From Pelobates cultripes (Eukaryota > Chordata > Amphibia > Anura > Pelobatidae), in contig OW240912.1 in NCBI GenBank assembly GCA_933207985.1, positions 253,598,946-253,662,945 of the forward strand: DNA of 64,000 bases. Direction: 5' to 3'. The position numbers and the translations under genes are program-made. The first letter of the stretch is position 1; each line of letters begins with the position of its first letter. Shown one piece after another: positions 49,458-61,326 of this stretch. Below the pieces are notes generated by a model. That model worked only from the letters and a program-made list of their open reading frames with translations. It searched no databases and was not told where the DNA came from.

Positions 49458-51333
49458 AACAGGAAGGTCTACAGAACGTACTCTTAAGTAATCATGTTGC
49501 AAGTATTTCATGTTCTCTTAGTGTTATGTATTTTCAATCAAGTCACGTCACTGTTTTTTAATTTCTGAAATGTCAGTCTATTTGGTGCAATATAGTTCTG
49601 ACTCATTATCCAAAATGTATGTTATATGTTTACTCCTACTGTATTCCAGCTTTTATTCTGAGTTAATAAAAATTCGACATGCCTTCTGGGTGAATGAACT
49701 GTCATACAAATCTCTCTTGTTTCTGCATGTATGGGTTATACTGGGATTACCCTCAAAATAAGGTTATATCTAATCTGAATTGAATTTAGTCAAAATTTGG
49801 TCTTTCTCAACTCTGTACCCCTCATGACTGACTTTTGAAGGCTAGTGTTATTTAGAAAATAAGTTAATATTTAGTTGTCCTCTTCCACTCAGAGTTTGGT
49901 GAGTACAATATGGCACGTGGCACCTGAGGAGTAAATAGCATTGCTGTTAAAGGTCTGTCACTTTTCTACAGATTTATTCTCTAATTGGCAAATTGTGATG
50001 TATTTACTCAATTTAAACTAAAACAGCAAATTCTGAATACATCTTGATTTTGAATTCTTGATCTTGAAATTCTGATCTTTAGGTCATTTGGCATCTCTCC
50101 ACAACCCACCAACCCCCTCCAATTGTGATACAGCTATAAAAACACATCAAAGTGAAAATCAAATACTGATTTGAAACAACATAAACTAACATATGCGGCA
50201 CTTTATACATATTTCTGACTGGAATCTTGTACATTTGATACAAGCGTCGAAAACAAATGGATCTGGCACATACAGTGAACAAATCACTTTATTGAAGGAG
50301 TGTGTGAGACTGCTTCTTTTAGTTGAATAAAGTATATTTCTTCCTAACCGTGTGCCAGATATGTTTTTTTTTTTTTTTCAGTAAAATGGAAATGAAAAAT
50401 GCAACAGAAAACAACTTGTTGAGCAAACTCCTTAGTCTAATGAATTTTCATGTTCCTGAATTAATTCTTTGGAATTAGTGCCTATAGCATGACAGATGCC
50501 AGTGAACATCTGAGTATTTAAAAACAATTTGTATTCATAAAAAAGTATATTTAATTGTATAGAAACATAAATGTATCAATTAGTCACTGGCGCAAACCAT
50601 TTAGAAAAGTGATGTTCTCCATATGAATAAAAATACAATACATTTTAAGATATAAAATGTGATAACAAAAAAATCTACTTATAACAGTAAGACTAAATTA
50701 GATGTCAATAGGAAAACAGCTATACAACTGACAGGGATGTTTATCTCTTGTAACCTTACTTGTGGTTGAAACTGTCACAAGGTTGAATGGAAGAAGGCTT
50801 ATGTTTTACATACCAGACACTAGTCTTACACAGTGGAAAACATTGTTTTGTCTAAACCACTTTGTCTGAAGAAAAAAAAGAAATCAGATAACAGAAATGT
50901 GTCAATTTGGGTTGCCAGAATTTCTTCTGCCGAAACACGTGAATCAGACGAACCAAAAGTGGTTGTCCCTTTTCCCATCAACCATTTTTTTCCCCATTAA
51001 TCTTATTTTTTCCCCCCATCAGAGGGACACTGAATCATAAATCTAACAAACATGCTTGTCAATTGCACAAGTCGCTTGTTTTACGATTAGTCTATGACGG
51101 TTTGGATAAACTGCAGTCCATAACCTAAAGAATCTCCAAGTCCACCAGACACCACTATAAACGTTTCAGGGTTTTTAAAGCTTCCAATACTCTATGGTCG
51201 ATAATAAGTCTGTTTTGCCTAATTGATATGAAGCCACAATTTTAAGCGTAAGCTATCAGAATATGGGACACATACTGGGAATTTTCTAAAGCAGAAATGG
51301 AAGTTCTCACCAGAAAAAAAGTAATTTCTCAAG
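49458..51333. other. Unique AT-rich stretch
   Basis: No gene or complete repeat recognised. A T run lies at 50365-50378. Confidence 0.5.
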
Positions 51334-51801
51334 AGTTACATAGTTATATGGGCTGGAAAGACACGTGTTTATGAAGTTCAGCTTTCCTTACATCAGTTTT
51401 TTTTTTTGCTGATAATCCAAAAGAAGGCAAAAAAAAAACAGTTTGAAGCACTTCCAATTTTGCAACAAACTAGAAAAAAAATCATTCTTGACCCCATAAT
51501 GGCAATTAGATTTATGCTTGGATCAAGAAGCTATTACCCGACAGTTGATCTGATAAAACCACTTATTCAGGCAGAGAATTCCAAATCCCTGTTGTTCTTA
51601 CGATAAAAAAACCTTTAATTTGCCTTAGACTAAATCTTCTTTCTTCCAGTCTAAACGCATTACCTTGTGTCCTATGTAAAGTCCTGTTTGTGAATAGATT
51701 TCAACACAGTGGTTTTCTTTATTGGCCCAGGCTATGTTTGTATAATGTTATCATATCCCCTCTGAGGCAATGTTTTTCTAAACTAAAGAGGTTTACATTT
51801 G

Positions 51802-52338
51802 TTAAAGGAACACTTTAGTCACCTAAATTACTTTAGCTAAATAAAGCAGTTTTAGTGTATAGATCATTCCCCTGCAATTTCACTGCTCAATTCACTGCCA
51901 TTTAGGAGTTAAATCACTTTGTTTCTGTTTATGCAGCCCTAGCCACACCTCCCCTGGCTATGATTGACAGAGCCTGCATGAAAAAAAAACTGGTTTCACT
52001 TTCAAACAGATGTAATTTACCTTAAATAATTGTATCTCAGTCTCTAAATTGAACTTTAATCACATACAGGAGGCTCTTGCAGGGTCTAGCAAGCTATTAA
52101 CATAGCAGGGGATAAGAAAATCTTAAATAAACAGAACTTGCAATAAAGAAAGCCTAAATAGGGCTCTCTTTACAGGAAGTGCTTATGGAAGGCTGTGCAA
52201 GTCACATGCAGGGAGGTGTGACTCGGGTTCATAAACAAAGGGATTTAACTCCTAAATGGCACAGGATTGAAGCAAAACTGCTTCATTAAGCTGCCTCATT
52301 AAGCTAAAGTTGTTCAGGTGACTATAGTGTCCCTTTAA
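51802..52338. mobile_element. T2/Kolobok-like MITE nested in CR1
   Basis: Starts TTAAAGGAACACTTTAGTC and ends GACTATAGTGTCCCTTTAA. It is a full-length homologue (537 bp, inverted) of 16450-16997. Its TTAA ends are intact, unlike the copy at 16450. CR1 coding sequence resumes on each side. Confidence 0.85.
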
Positions 52339-52496
52339 CATTTCTTCATAGCTAAAATATTCCATTACTATTATTCATTTTGTAGCCCGACTCTGCACTT
52401 TTTCTAGTGCCATAATATCCTTCTTTAGAACAGGTGCTCAAAATTGCACAGCACATTCAAGATGTGGTCTTACCAGTGATTTCTAAAGAGGCAAAA

Positions 52497-52919
52497 TTAT
52501 ATTCTTATCCTGAGAAATAATGCCATTTTTATGCATGACAATACCTTACTGGACTTAGCCACTGCTGATTGACATTGCATATTGTCTATAACAATTCCCA
52601 AATCCTTCATGTGTGTTGTTATCCTTAATTCACTACCATTAAGGGTGAAAGTTGCTTGTGCATTTTTTACCCCAAAGTGCATAACTTTGCATTTTTCCAC
52701 ATTACATTTCATCTACTGTTTGAGTGCCCAGTCCCCCAGTCTATCTAAATCCATCTGCTGCAAAGTAATATCTCGCTCACATTGTATTACTTTACAGAGT
52801 TTTGTGTCATCTGAAAGCACGGAAATATGACTTTCAATCTTTTTTTTTCCAAGATCATTTACAGACATGTTAAATAGAAGGGGTCCCAGAAGAGAACCCT
52901 GAGGAACACCACTTACCAC
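52497..52919 (-). pseudogene. CR1 reverse transcriptase palm fragment
   Basis: Two minus-strand frames (52919-52713 and 52712-52497) abut at a stop after ALKQ and together carry RT motif B (PQGSLLGPLLFN), motif C (SDDTKL) and the downstream NVEKCKVMHFG and LGIVIDN blocks. The catalytic Asp pair remains, but the Ala before it is Ser and the frame is broken. Confidence 0.85.
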
Positions 52920-53289
52920 CTCTGTCCAACTTGAAAATTTACCATTAATGACAACTCTCTCTACTCTTTTTTTTAAGCCAATATTCTACCCAAGAACTAG
53001 AGTGCAACATCATATCTTGCAGCAAAAACCTGATTAATTTATTTGGTATTGGTCTTTTTTGCCAAAATAAAAAAAGTACACTATAAGTGCCAAAGTTAGT
53101 GAACTGAATCTGCTCCCTTGCTTCTAGTGGCAATAGTAGTGCAGTTGCAAAATTGATCATAAATTCAGTTAGTAAATAGATTTTCAATTATTATTAAAAC
53201 CTATGGTGTTATTGTTTTATTGAACCTCTGTCATTTTTGTTTATTTACAAAGCAGTTATTTTTAACGGATGCTTTAGAGCATGCTTCCC

Positions 53290-53406
53290 CAAACTCCGGC
53301 CCTCTAGATGTTGCTGAACTACAATTCCCATGATTCTCAGCCTATCTATTTCATTCATAGAATCATGGGAGTTGTAGTTCAGCAACATCTGGTGCGCCAG
53401 AGTTTG
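53290..53406. mobile_element. 117-bp foldback MITE
   Basis: The arms 53290-53337 and 53359-53406 are close inverted repeats (atgttgctgaactacaa with its complement, and cccatgattct with its complement). A 21-base spacer lies between. The sequence is typical of a common hAT-type short element in frogs. No target duplication assigned. Confidence 0.75.
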
Positions 53407-54059
53407 TGTCAAAACTGGGTATGACCTTATTTTCTTTATACCATAATATCCTTGTTACTACAGTAATATCATTAGATTTAGTCATACAATTTCTCTACTA
53501 TAAGAAGGGACAATACAAATAGGAAAAAAGAGATTAACAGGAGCCTCTCACTGGGATTAAATCACGCTGCTAAATGGCATAAAGGATGCACACTTCCACT
53601 ACACTGGATTGACATATACAAATTGCTGCTCCTTGTGTAATGAGCATTTGCAGTTAAATACTAACATGATTTGTCTAACTGGCATATGAGGATTGATAAG
53701 TGGTGGATTTGAATTTTCTACACTGATTCAAAAATCTGAACTATGAGTTGTATATATTTTTATTATTTGATTTAACACTTTCAGGGTCTAAAAAAGACAT
53801 AATGCAGTGAATGATACTAACACCTAAAAGAGTTAACCACTTAAGCTGTATTCAATTCTGTGACAAAAAATAAAGTCTCTTTAAGGATCCGTGTCGAATA
53901 ATAGAATGTCCATGTTTTACATAGCAGCAAGGGCCATAGTGGGATGTTATGGACAAAGTTTTGTAGAGACAAAAAATCATTTCTGTAATGAGCACTTCAT
54001 CCATGTAAAGTTGTTCAAACCAACAAAGGAATTGTAGAGTAGTCAGCCTAGTTTGAGAT
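53407..54059. other. Unique AT-rich stretch
   Basis: No gene or repeat recognised. Confidence 0.5.
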
Positions 54060-54359
54060 AAAGATGCAAAACTACAAATGTGGGAAAAAAAAATAAAAGG
54101 TGGTCAAAGAGTGAGTGAGTGGGCATTTGTACCAGATAAATAGGGAGTTGACAATATGTAGACACATTAGTACATGGAAATAAGGTATACTGATAAACGA
54201 ATACACCTATGTGTAAATGCACATGCACATATACATACATATAGACAAAAATACACTGAAAGCTTTAGTAGTTACAGCATAGACGGGACAATCCTGTGTC
54301 AGGATAAAGTACAGTCAGGAACAACTGGTACCTCCCATGTAACCAAAATATGTAGGTAA

Positions 54360-54760
54360 AATAAGAAAGACAGACGTTATGCGTGATGACGTCATTGCAA
54401 CCAGACGAAACCAGATGAACAGCTGCAAGGATGTAAAGATCATAGGAGGGACTATGAGAGGACTGGGGAGGGAAGGAAGGGTTAGTATTTACTTTGAATT
54501 GTTACCTGACACTGCCAAGTCCCTAAGGAAGTCCTTCACACGGACGAAACATGTAGGACGCCTAGTGGTGACTTTTAATCATTACAACAACTGTTTTAAA
54601 CCTATATGTAAGTTAATAAATGTTCTTGTATTACACACTCGGATTTGCACTACAATTTTATCTTCTTCTCTTGAGCATATGTTCTCCAGTCTATATATGG
54701 TGATATATGGTGATCCCTCCATTCAGTGTTGCACCATGTTTGTGCAGTATGCCACAAAAT
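54360..54760 (+). mobile_element. Penelope-like terminal repeat fragment (inferred)
   Basis: The order here matches that in the right arm of the 3.0-kb palindrome: a GC-rich palindromic spot (atgacgtcat), then a hammerhead-like motif, then an aataaa/gttctt region. Primary sequence similarity is low outside the motif. The limits are guesses. The 127-codon frame crossing it has no recognised domain. Confidence 0.35.
54519..54559 (+). ncRNA. Second hammerhead-like ribozyme motif
   Basis: Stem I is gtcc (54519-54522) with ggac (54556-54559). The core-like ctaagga is at 54523-54529, where CUGANGA is expected (G5 is A), followed by one extra A. Stem II is gtcc (54531-54534) with ggac (54542-54545). 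GAAAC is at 54546-54550, then AT and GTA, giving the short stem III. All three stems can form, but the G5 change should prevent cleavage. Confidence 0.45.
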
Positions 54761-54799
54761 AAGTGTCCCTGGCCACCCACAGTCCGGCCCCTTCAGTAT

Positions 54800-55116
54800 G
54801 TGTAGCTAAGGCAGAGATTACACACTTCCTTGTTGTCATACCCATTCATACCGTCAGTTGGAACTCTGACAGGCTAAAAGCAGTCAGCTGACACTCTCAG
54901 TCAATCACAGCTGCCTATTGCTGCTCAGGCTAATACTTCCTTATTAGCCAAAGCAGCACAGAGGGGATGGATTGCCGGGTACTCTTGTTTAGCATTAAAA
55001 CATTAAAAGTTTAAAAACTGTTTAATGCTGAAAGAAATGATGGTACCAGAGGACTCCAGACACTATAACCAGTTTAATGAGATGAAGCAGATACAGTGCC
55101 TATGGTGTCCCTTTAA
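54800..55116 (-). mobile_element. T2-like MITE, right end
   Basis: Ends gcctatggtgtcccTTTAA, with TTAA at 55113-55116, preceded by an aatgagatgaagcag block like those of the other T2 copies. The left end is not identified. Confidence 0.5.
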
Positions 55117-57303
55117 GAGGCAACAATTTCCCAGAGCACCTGCCTTTCATTGTGCTGCTTTTAAAACTTGTGATTGGACAGCAACAGAAAGTCTGGGCAG
55201 GGATAGAAGAGAAGGGCTTGCAAATGCAGCAGAGAAGATATCTGCAGCTTTCGTAAGCTGATTTTAGATTTACCTCCAATTAAAAGGTGTATAATGAAAT
55301 GCATGCATATTTTTATTGGGGACATATCAACAGGGATTTTTTTCATTTGGGCAATGACGTGCCTGTTTATCCGAAGTTGAACATGTATCACAATAGAAAG
55401 AAAGAACAGAGGAAAGGTGTTACACTAGGTCTGTTTCAAATGAGATCAGTTGCTGTTCTGGTCTTCTTTTGTGCATAGGGTAGTTTGTCTCATTAGAATT
55501 GTATATGCTAAAAAGATTTTGGAAAACAAAGGACACAAACCTAAAGGATGGGAAAAAGGGTCGATCCGTGTACTGCTAAATATATACATAATATAAATAG
55601 TATATATAGACTTTTCAGGACACTAATAAGTGCTTTTCTCTGCCATTTGGTTCACAATTCAAGTGAGGAAAAAGTAGCTAATAGAGGTAAAAAGAAGATG
55701 ATTGGTAAAACAAAATTATATATTATATCTTAAAAATATATATCAAGTATATATTTTGCAGTACACTGACTGGCCCATTTTCATTACATTTTTTTTATTT
55801 GTTTCCTGAATCAATTTTAAGTACTGAAATTCTGAAGTATTGCAGAACATTGGGCATCCCTAAAATGTTTATATTTGGGAAAAATGGTTTTGCTAAAACA
55901 AATTGTCTGGCCATGTTCAAGTCAAATGTAAAGGCTTTTATTCAGGAAATTAAAACAATAAAATTATCTCTGCAATAAAAGGGTTAATTTAATTATTTAG
56001 ACCAACCCAGGAAGAATGTCCAAGCCCTTACAGAATATTATAAAGCACTTTACGATACCCCTTCAGATCACACAAAATCCAATATCCCCCTTCTATTATA
56101 GATTCTATCTTATCATCAGAATCATCACCACCACTACACACGGATAGACTTGCTTTTTTATTTTCATTCCTACAGTTTGTCAGAATTTGGGCAGATCACA
56201 CGATTGCCTGAATTCCCAGTTTCCAAGTTGCAATATATACTACTCACAAAACGACTTGACTACTAGTCGAGCATGTTTGTTTGATTTGTGATTCAGAGTT
56301 CAGCCTGTGGCACACAGAAAATGCTTGATTGGACAAAAAATGATTGATAGCTAGGAAAAAGCCACTAAATGCTGAATGTATTCACAGATCAAGTGAAAAG
56401 TGACCATTAGAGGAAATAGGAGGAGCAATAAACATATAAAAAAATATATACAAACACATAAATATAGATTATAATTGTTATTTTTTTTTACTGCTCCCCT
56501 TTTTTTCCCTCTGTTGCTCACTTCTCACTTGATCTGTGAACAATATCAACATTTATTGACTGTCCCCTAGGCATCAATCATATTTTATCCTCGCAAACCA
56601 TCTCTTCTTTTTTTTTTTTTGTGACATGGGTGGAATTCAGAATCATGATGTGCTTTGATACAAGATCAGCTCAAATTTGGAAGAATTGCACCTCTGAACT
56701 AAAATAATAATTTAGTTCAGAGTTTAGAAAGTCTAGTTCAGAAAATCCATTTTATTGTTTTTTTTGTTTGAAAAAGTGTGGTTAGACCAGATGAGTGACT
56801 TACTGACCTGATCCAAAGGTCAGTTATGACAGCCCTGGCTAGTTTGTAATTGTACAAAGCAAAACCTTTTTGATTAAATAAACCAGTGCTGGACTGGGGT
56901 AGACTAAAAGTGGCTTATTTGAATTTTAAAAAATCCCTGCTATAACGGAAAAATCGAATCAACAAAGATTATTCAATGATCCCACCTAAAATAATCCATC
57001 ACATAAAATCCAATATGTAATTAAAAAACAAATATTGAATGTTGGATATAAATATTTGGTATTTTAATATACTGAAAAAGTACCTGGACTGGTTTAACAC
57101 ATATTTTCTATTTCACAATGAAGTGTGCTTCATTATAAATGTGAACTATATAAATAGTATTAGTTAACCATTATATCACCTTTCTGTGAATGGTTGCTAA
57201 GATTGAACAATTTAAAATCACTCTTACTGGTTTTGTTCTACATGTTCATGACTTAGAAAGGTGGGACTTAGATCTGTCCTTACAGAAAACAAGTAGATAT
57301 ACA
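55117..57303. other. Unique stretch with a possible LINE scrap
   Basis: About 56017-56100, on the plus strand, a run of 25-30 codons (QALTEYYKALYDTPSDHTKSN) resembles the linker before the reverse transcriptase of L1-type ORF2. It stops soon after. Otherwise AT-rich with homopolymer runs and no gene. Confidence 0.35.
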
Positions 57304-59203
57304 CAGGGCTGGACTAACATAGGGGCTGATGGATTGGCAGGTCCAGGCCTATGCCAATGGAATAGGACCATTGATTTAAAAACAAAACAAAACAAAAAAA
57401 AAAATATATATATATATTATTTTTTTTATATATTTTTTTTTTAAACACTGCTTTTGGGATTCCCACCTGGTCAGTATTTATTTGAGGCTGCCTGGCCGGT
57501 GCCCATATTGCAGTAATACTGGCAATACAAATGCCAGTATTTTTCTCAGTATAAACAGAGATTAATCTGAAAAACCGGCACCGGCCAATAGGGGTCGCTG
57601 TGTGTGTGGAGAGAGGCATGGATAGGAAGTTACAGCATATACCTGCATCTCTCTACTCACTGATCCGTGGGGGAGCAGCTACACGGCCCAGAGAGTCCAG
57701 GCAGCAGATCCCAGCCTGCAGAGACAGACTACAGCTCAGGGAAGTGAGGGATGGGGTAAAGGCTGCAGAGAGACATGGGGACACTGAGACACTGGGGGAC
57801 ACTGTGAGACATGGACGCTCTCGGGAAGCTGAGACACTTGGGGACACTTGGAGACATGGGGACACAGACACACATGGGGACACAGAAATGGGGCAAAGAC
57901 ACACGGGGAGACTTGGGGACACTGAAACATGGGGACACTGAGACACTAGTGGACACTGAGACCTGGGAACACTGAGACACTAGGGGAAGCTGGTAAAAAT
58001 GGGGACACAGAAACACTTGGGGACACTGGGAGACATGGGGACACTAAGACACTAGGGATACAATGTCCCCAAGCATCTGTGTCCCCCTCTCTCCCAGCCA
58101 GTGTCCCTAGTGTCTCAGTGTCCCCATGTGTGTCTGAGTCCCCATGTCTCCCAGCGTCCCCTAGTGTCTCAGTGTTCCCCTGTCTCTCAGAGTCCCCTAG
58201 TGACATGGGGACACTGGGAGATATGGGGACACAGACACTAAGGGACATTGGGCAATATGGGGACACTGGGTGACATGGGGACACAGAGACATGGGGACAC
58301 TGAGAGACAGGAAGACACTGGGAGCAATCCATATATACAGCAGAATAAAACTGTAAGTAGTTTTGGGGTGTTTTTACAGAATGTCACTCCTTGTGATTTA
58401 CATCATGTGATGTCACGCATAAATAATTAGTTATGCAAATTAGTAACGCCTGTATTTATTTCCAAGACAGGTGGCAACCCTTACTACTCTTCACATACTC
58501 TTGCTTAAGTATGGAAACTTAAGAGGGATATATGGAAACAAAACTTGTGTGTACTAGCTGAAATTAAATTAGTTAAGGTAATGCTGTGGCATGTTCCCTT
58601 TCTTCTACACTCACTACATACACCTTTTCTCTGTCTCAGACTGTATACCAGGAGCTTCTGCCTGCTAGTAAGAAGGTAAGGAGCCAAGTAAACACTTGAG
58701 TGCTAGGGGACGGTCCTTAGAAAGCATGGAGCGAGCGCATCATTAGATGCATTTATGCCACGCTCAGGATATTGTTGGCCAGCATACATGATTGGCAGGC
58801 AGCCTGGCATGCATTCATGCCAGGCTATCCTTCCAATTCTTTGGGAAGACATGCCTCCTTTTTGGGCATGTTCATCCCTTTTGGGAGTTCTGGTTACATG
58901 ATCAGTGTCAGTGCCCCAACATTTTACACCGCCGATTGACTTCCTGCTTCACTGGACACAGCTGTTAGGGGGTATGGATTTACTTGAAAGATGAAAGCAT
59001 GAATTAGAGAGAGATTAGCATATTTTAAGAGAATCTGAGTTTTCTTATAGCTGCATTCTATGAGTTTCCCTCCGGGAACATCTCCACCAGATAAATAACG
59101 TTTGAGAGGTATGACTGTTTAGTATTTTTGGTCGATAAGATTCTGTACTTAGGCCCCTCATAATTGTCAGCACCAGGCCCACTGGGCTCTTAATTTGGCC
59201 CTG
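57304..59203. mobile_element. hAT-like element carrying a minisatellite
   Basis: Starts CAGGGCTGGACTAACA. The complement of its right end reads CAGGGCCAAATTAAGA, so the two ends agree at about 11 of 16 positions. The flanking 8-mers are gatataca (57296-57303) and gttataca (59204-59211), 7 of 8 identical. The size is 1.9 kb with no transposase frame. It contains the minisatellite at 57770-58325. The right end could belong to a separate element; the matching duplications favour one element. Confidence 0.6.
57770..58325. repeat. GGGGACACTG minisatellite with inverted centre
   Basis: Units of about 10-30 bp built of ggggacac, tgagacac and gagacat. From 57770 to about 58062 and from about 58203 to 58325 the G-rich strand is plus. 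Between them (58063-58202) the same units are on the minus strand (gtccc, gtgtctcag). The several open frames are repeat artefacts. Confidence 0.9.
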
Positions 59204-60243
59204 GTTATACACTAATAATGTATTTGCCATGTTAGAATTATTTATTAATATTTAATATTAATAATAATAATAATAATAATAATATATTGATATATATTCA
59301 TGTTTCCATAACAATAATATATGACTCATACTATAATAGAAAGGTAACCTGTGTTTTCAATACAGCTCTTTACTTACCAGACTAATTGATGTATGCCATT
59401 ATTTTAGCAATTTAATTAATTTATGGACTAGACCGTAATCAGGTCTGTAAGTATCAACTGCTTGACTCCTATCCAGTTCTTTATTATCTCTTTAAAATGG
59501 AACAAGTACTACATTCCAGGAGTATGTAATAGCTTAATAAATTATTGTCAAAGTGTAGCTATCTATACTACTAATTAAAGTAAAATACACATTGACAATG
59601 AGTAGGATGGAAGTGTTAGCTTATTTTCTTTCATTTATGGCTACCTGAAAATGCTGCTTTTATTTCATGTTTAGTACTCAGTAGGGTTTGGAATTTATTT
59701 TATTTATAATACAGATGCTTAAATTGACCTGTGGACATACAGTATCAGCAAATTTAATAAACCTCCAGCCTCATAGCTACAGACTCATGGCCAGTATTAT
59801 TTCCAGCTGACAAGTGATCACATTTTTCTCTCATGTGAATGTCAGAGTACTTTCTCGAGGATTTTTCTTGAGGTGTTTAAATAGTAGCTCTGCAAAAGAG
59901 CCTTTTGTTTCTCTCTACTTTGCAGTACAAATAAGGGTTAGCGGGTGGCCACTGATAGGATGATAGTGTCAGTTGTTAAGAGGGTGGGCATGTTTCTTTA
60001 AGAAACTATCAGTAAGGTATGCATCTCAAATATCTTATGTTACCTGGGATATGTCTTGCATCTTATAGTTGAGCTTGGATATTTGTATTTTCTTGGTTTG
60101 GCCAAATTAATTATTTCAAGATTAATCTACTACCCAGGATATTATACTTTTCTAAACTATACCGATACATAAATCCTAAGCCTTATTCTCCATTCTCAAA
60201 GCTGCCCTTATCCAATACACGTAGAAAGACAGCAGACATAGAC
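59204..60243. other. Unique AT-rich stretch with an AAT run
   Basis: An (AAT)n tract lies at 59258-59284. No gene or element identified. Confidence 0.5.
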
Positions 60244-60301
60244 TTAAAGGGACACTGTTGGCACCCAACTTTGTATTCCTGGCACTACAGTATCACTTTA
60301 A
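60244..60301. mobile_element. 58-bp minimal T2-like MITE
   Basis: TTAAAGGGACACTGTTGGC at the left and GGCACTACAGTATCACTTTAA at the right, with TTAA at both ends and almost no interior. Apparently an internally deleted T2 copy. It abuts the L1-like fragment that follows. Confidence 0.7.
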
Positions 60302-60581
60302 GGTGGCTCAATTGATATTGGTGAAACAGATGGGTGGTTTAGGTCTTCTTTCCTTCTTTAATTACCATCAGGTGACACACCTATCTTGCATTGTTGAGTG
60401 GCATCACATTTCTTCTATGAAACACCAGGCTTGGCTGGAATGGAGTTTGGCCAGGGATGCAATCCCAGCTGGCTCCTGGCTTGAACCTGTGGAATTGGCA
60501 AGCGATATACATGTGCACCAGTTTATTGGTACTACGTTAAAAGTTTGCCACCAGACTCATTACTCCCTGCCTAACACATAA
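60258..60581 (+). pseudogene. L1-like ORF2 fragment, longest open piece
   Basis: 107-codon frame. The first 15 residues translate the T2 end, so the true LINE part starts near residue 16. It contains MGGLGLLSFFNY and CIVEWHHISS. It stops at 60579-60581. Confidence 0.65.
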
Positions 60582-61200
60582 CCTGGCCTTACTAGTGGAT
60601 CTAGATGTTGATCTCTCCATTTCTTGAACAAATGGGGGGCTATATATCCCTAGAAAGCCAGATCTCCCCTGCAAGATCTTTTCCACGATTGACAGCCAAC
60701 TCATCTATAAGCCTTTTCATACCAAAAGTTAGGATATTTTTATAGATCACTATATCCCCATATAAACCTACACATGCAGCTAACAACATTCAAATATTAT
60801 TGCAATTGCTCTGCTCCTCTTCATCACAGTGCTTTATCAGTTGTTTTTGCATAGGTCCCAACCTTTATGGTTCATGTCATAATGAGAGGATGCCTTGCAG
60901 CTGACATTTACTGACCAAGAGTGGTCTAATATGATGTTCCTCTCTCAACAAAGTTCTATGTGTACTAGATTTGAGGATGTCAGTTATAAAATGATGAGAA
61001 ATTGATATGACACCCCCTCCCATAAAAGCTTCACAGAATATCCCCTCAAATTTTAGATCAGTCCTGGAGGGCATGTAGAATGATTGTAACACTGCTTCAT
61101 ATTATCTGGGAATATCCTATACTTTTTGGAGCAGGTCTTTGACACTCTGTCCTCCCTAGCTTGGAGTGGGTTTCCATCTTGAGTATTTGTTGGCTATACA
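60302..61200 (+). mobile_element. L1-like LINE, ORF2 C-terminal part
   Basis: Plus-strand coding remnant beginning just after the T2 element. It shows GGLGLLSFFNYHQ and IVEWHH (60300-60420), then, beyond stops, a PHINLHMQLTTF segment (about 60750-60800). From 60893 come LTFTDQEWSNM and VSYKMMRN*YDTP. This order (GG.GLP, WHH, YLQL, EW, YK...W..TP) is that of L1/Tx1-type ORF2 C-termini. At least several stops break it. The 3' end is not defined. Confidence 0.65.
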
Positions 61201-61270
61201 GTGTGAGTGCTGCACAATGTGGAGACCAATGAGGCGCTGAACAAAGGTGAGAAAAAAAACCGCACTATTA

Positions 61271-61326
61271 GAACTATAGTGTCAGGAATACACATTTGTA
61301 TTACTGACATTATAGTGTTCCTTTAA
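61271..61326. mobile_element. Minimal T2-like MITE, left end decayed
   Basis: aactatagtgtcaggaatac and its complement form a hairpin-like pair ending gttccTTTAA, with TTAA at 61323-61326. The left TTAAAGG is not recognisable. Confidence 0.55.

Larger units (their letters stand above)
51334..53040 (-). mobile_element. CR1-type LINE 3' part, interrupted by a T2 MITE
   Basis: Minus strand. From 5' to 3' it shows GVPQGSLLGPLLFN (52919-52713 frame) and an SDDTKL box in place of the usual ADDTK. Next come CNVEKCKVMHFG (52712-52497), then KDIMALEKVQSRAT-like residues near 52400. After the inserted T2 element (51802-52338) come LEKHCLRGDMI and GIWNSLPE. The 3' UTR ends near gttacatagtta at 51334. 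Several in-frame stops and frame changes show that it is dead. It is older than the MITE within it. Confidence 0.85.

Noticed and set aside
57600..58332. Overlapping frames of 95-128 codons on both strands
   Set aside because: Products of the GGGGACAC minisatellite; repetitive Ser/Pro/Val/Cys or Gly/Asp/Thr patterns and no domain.
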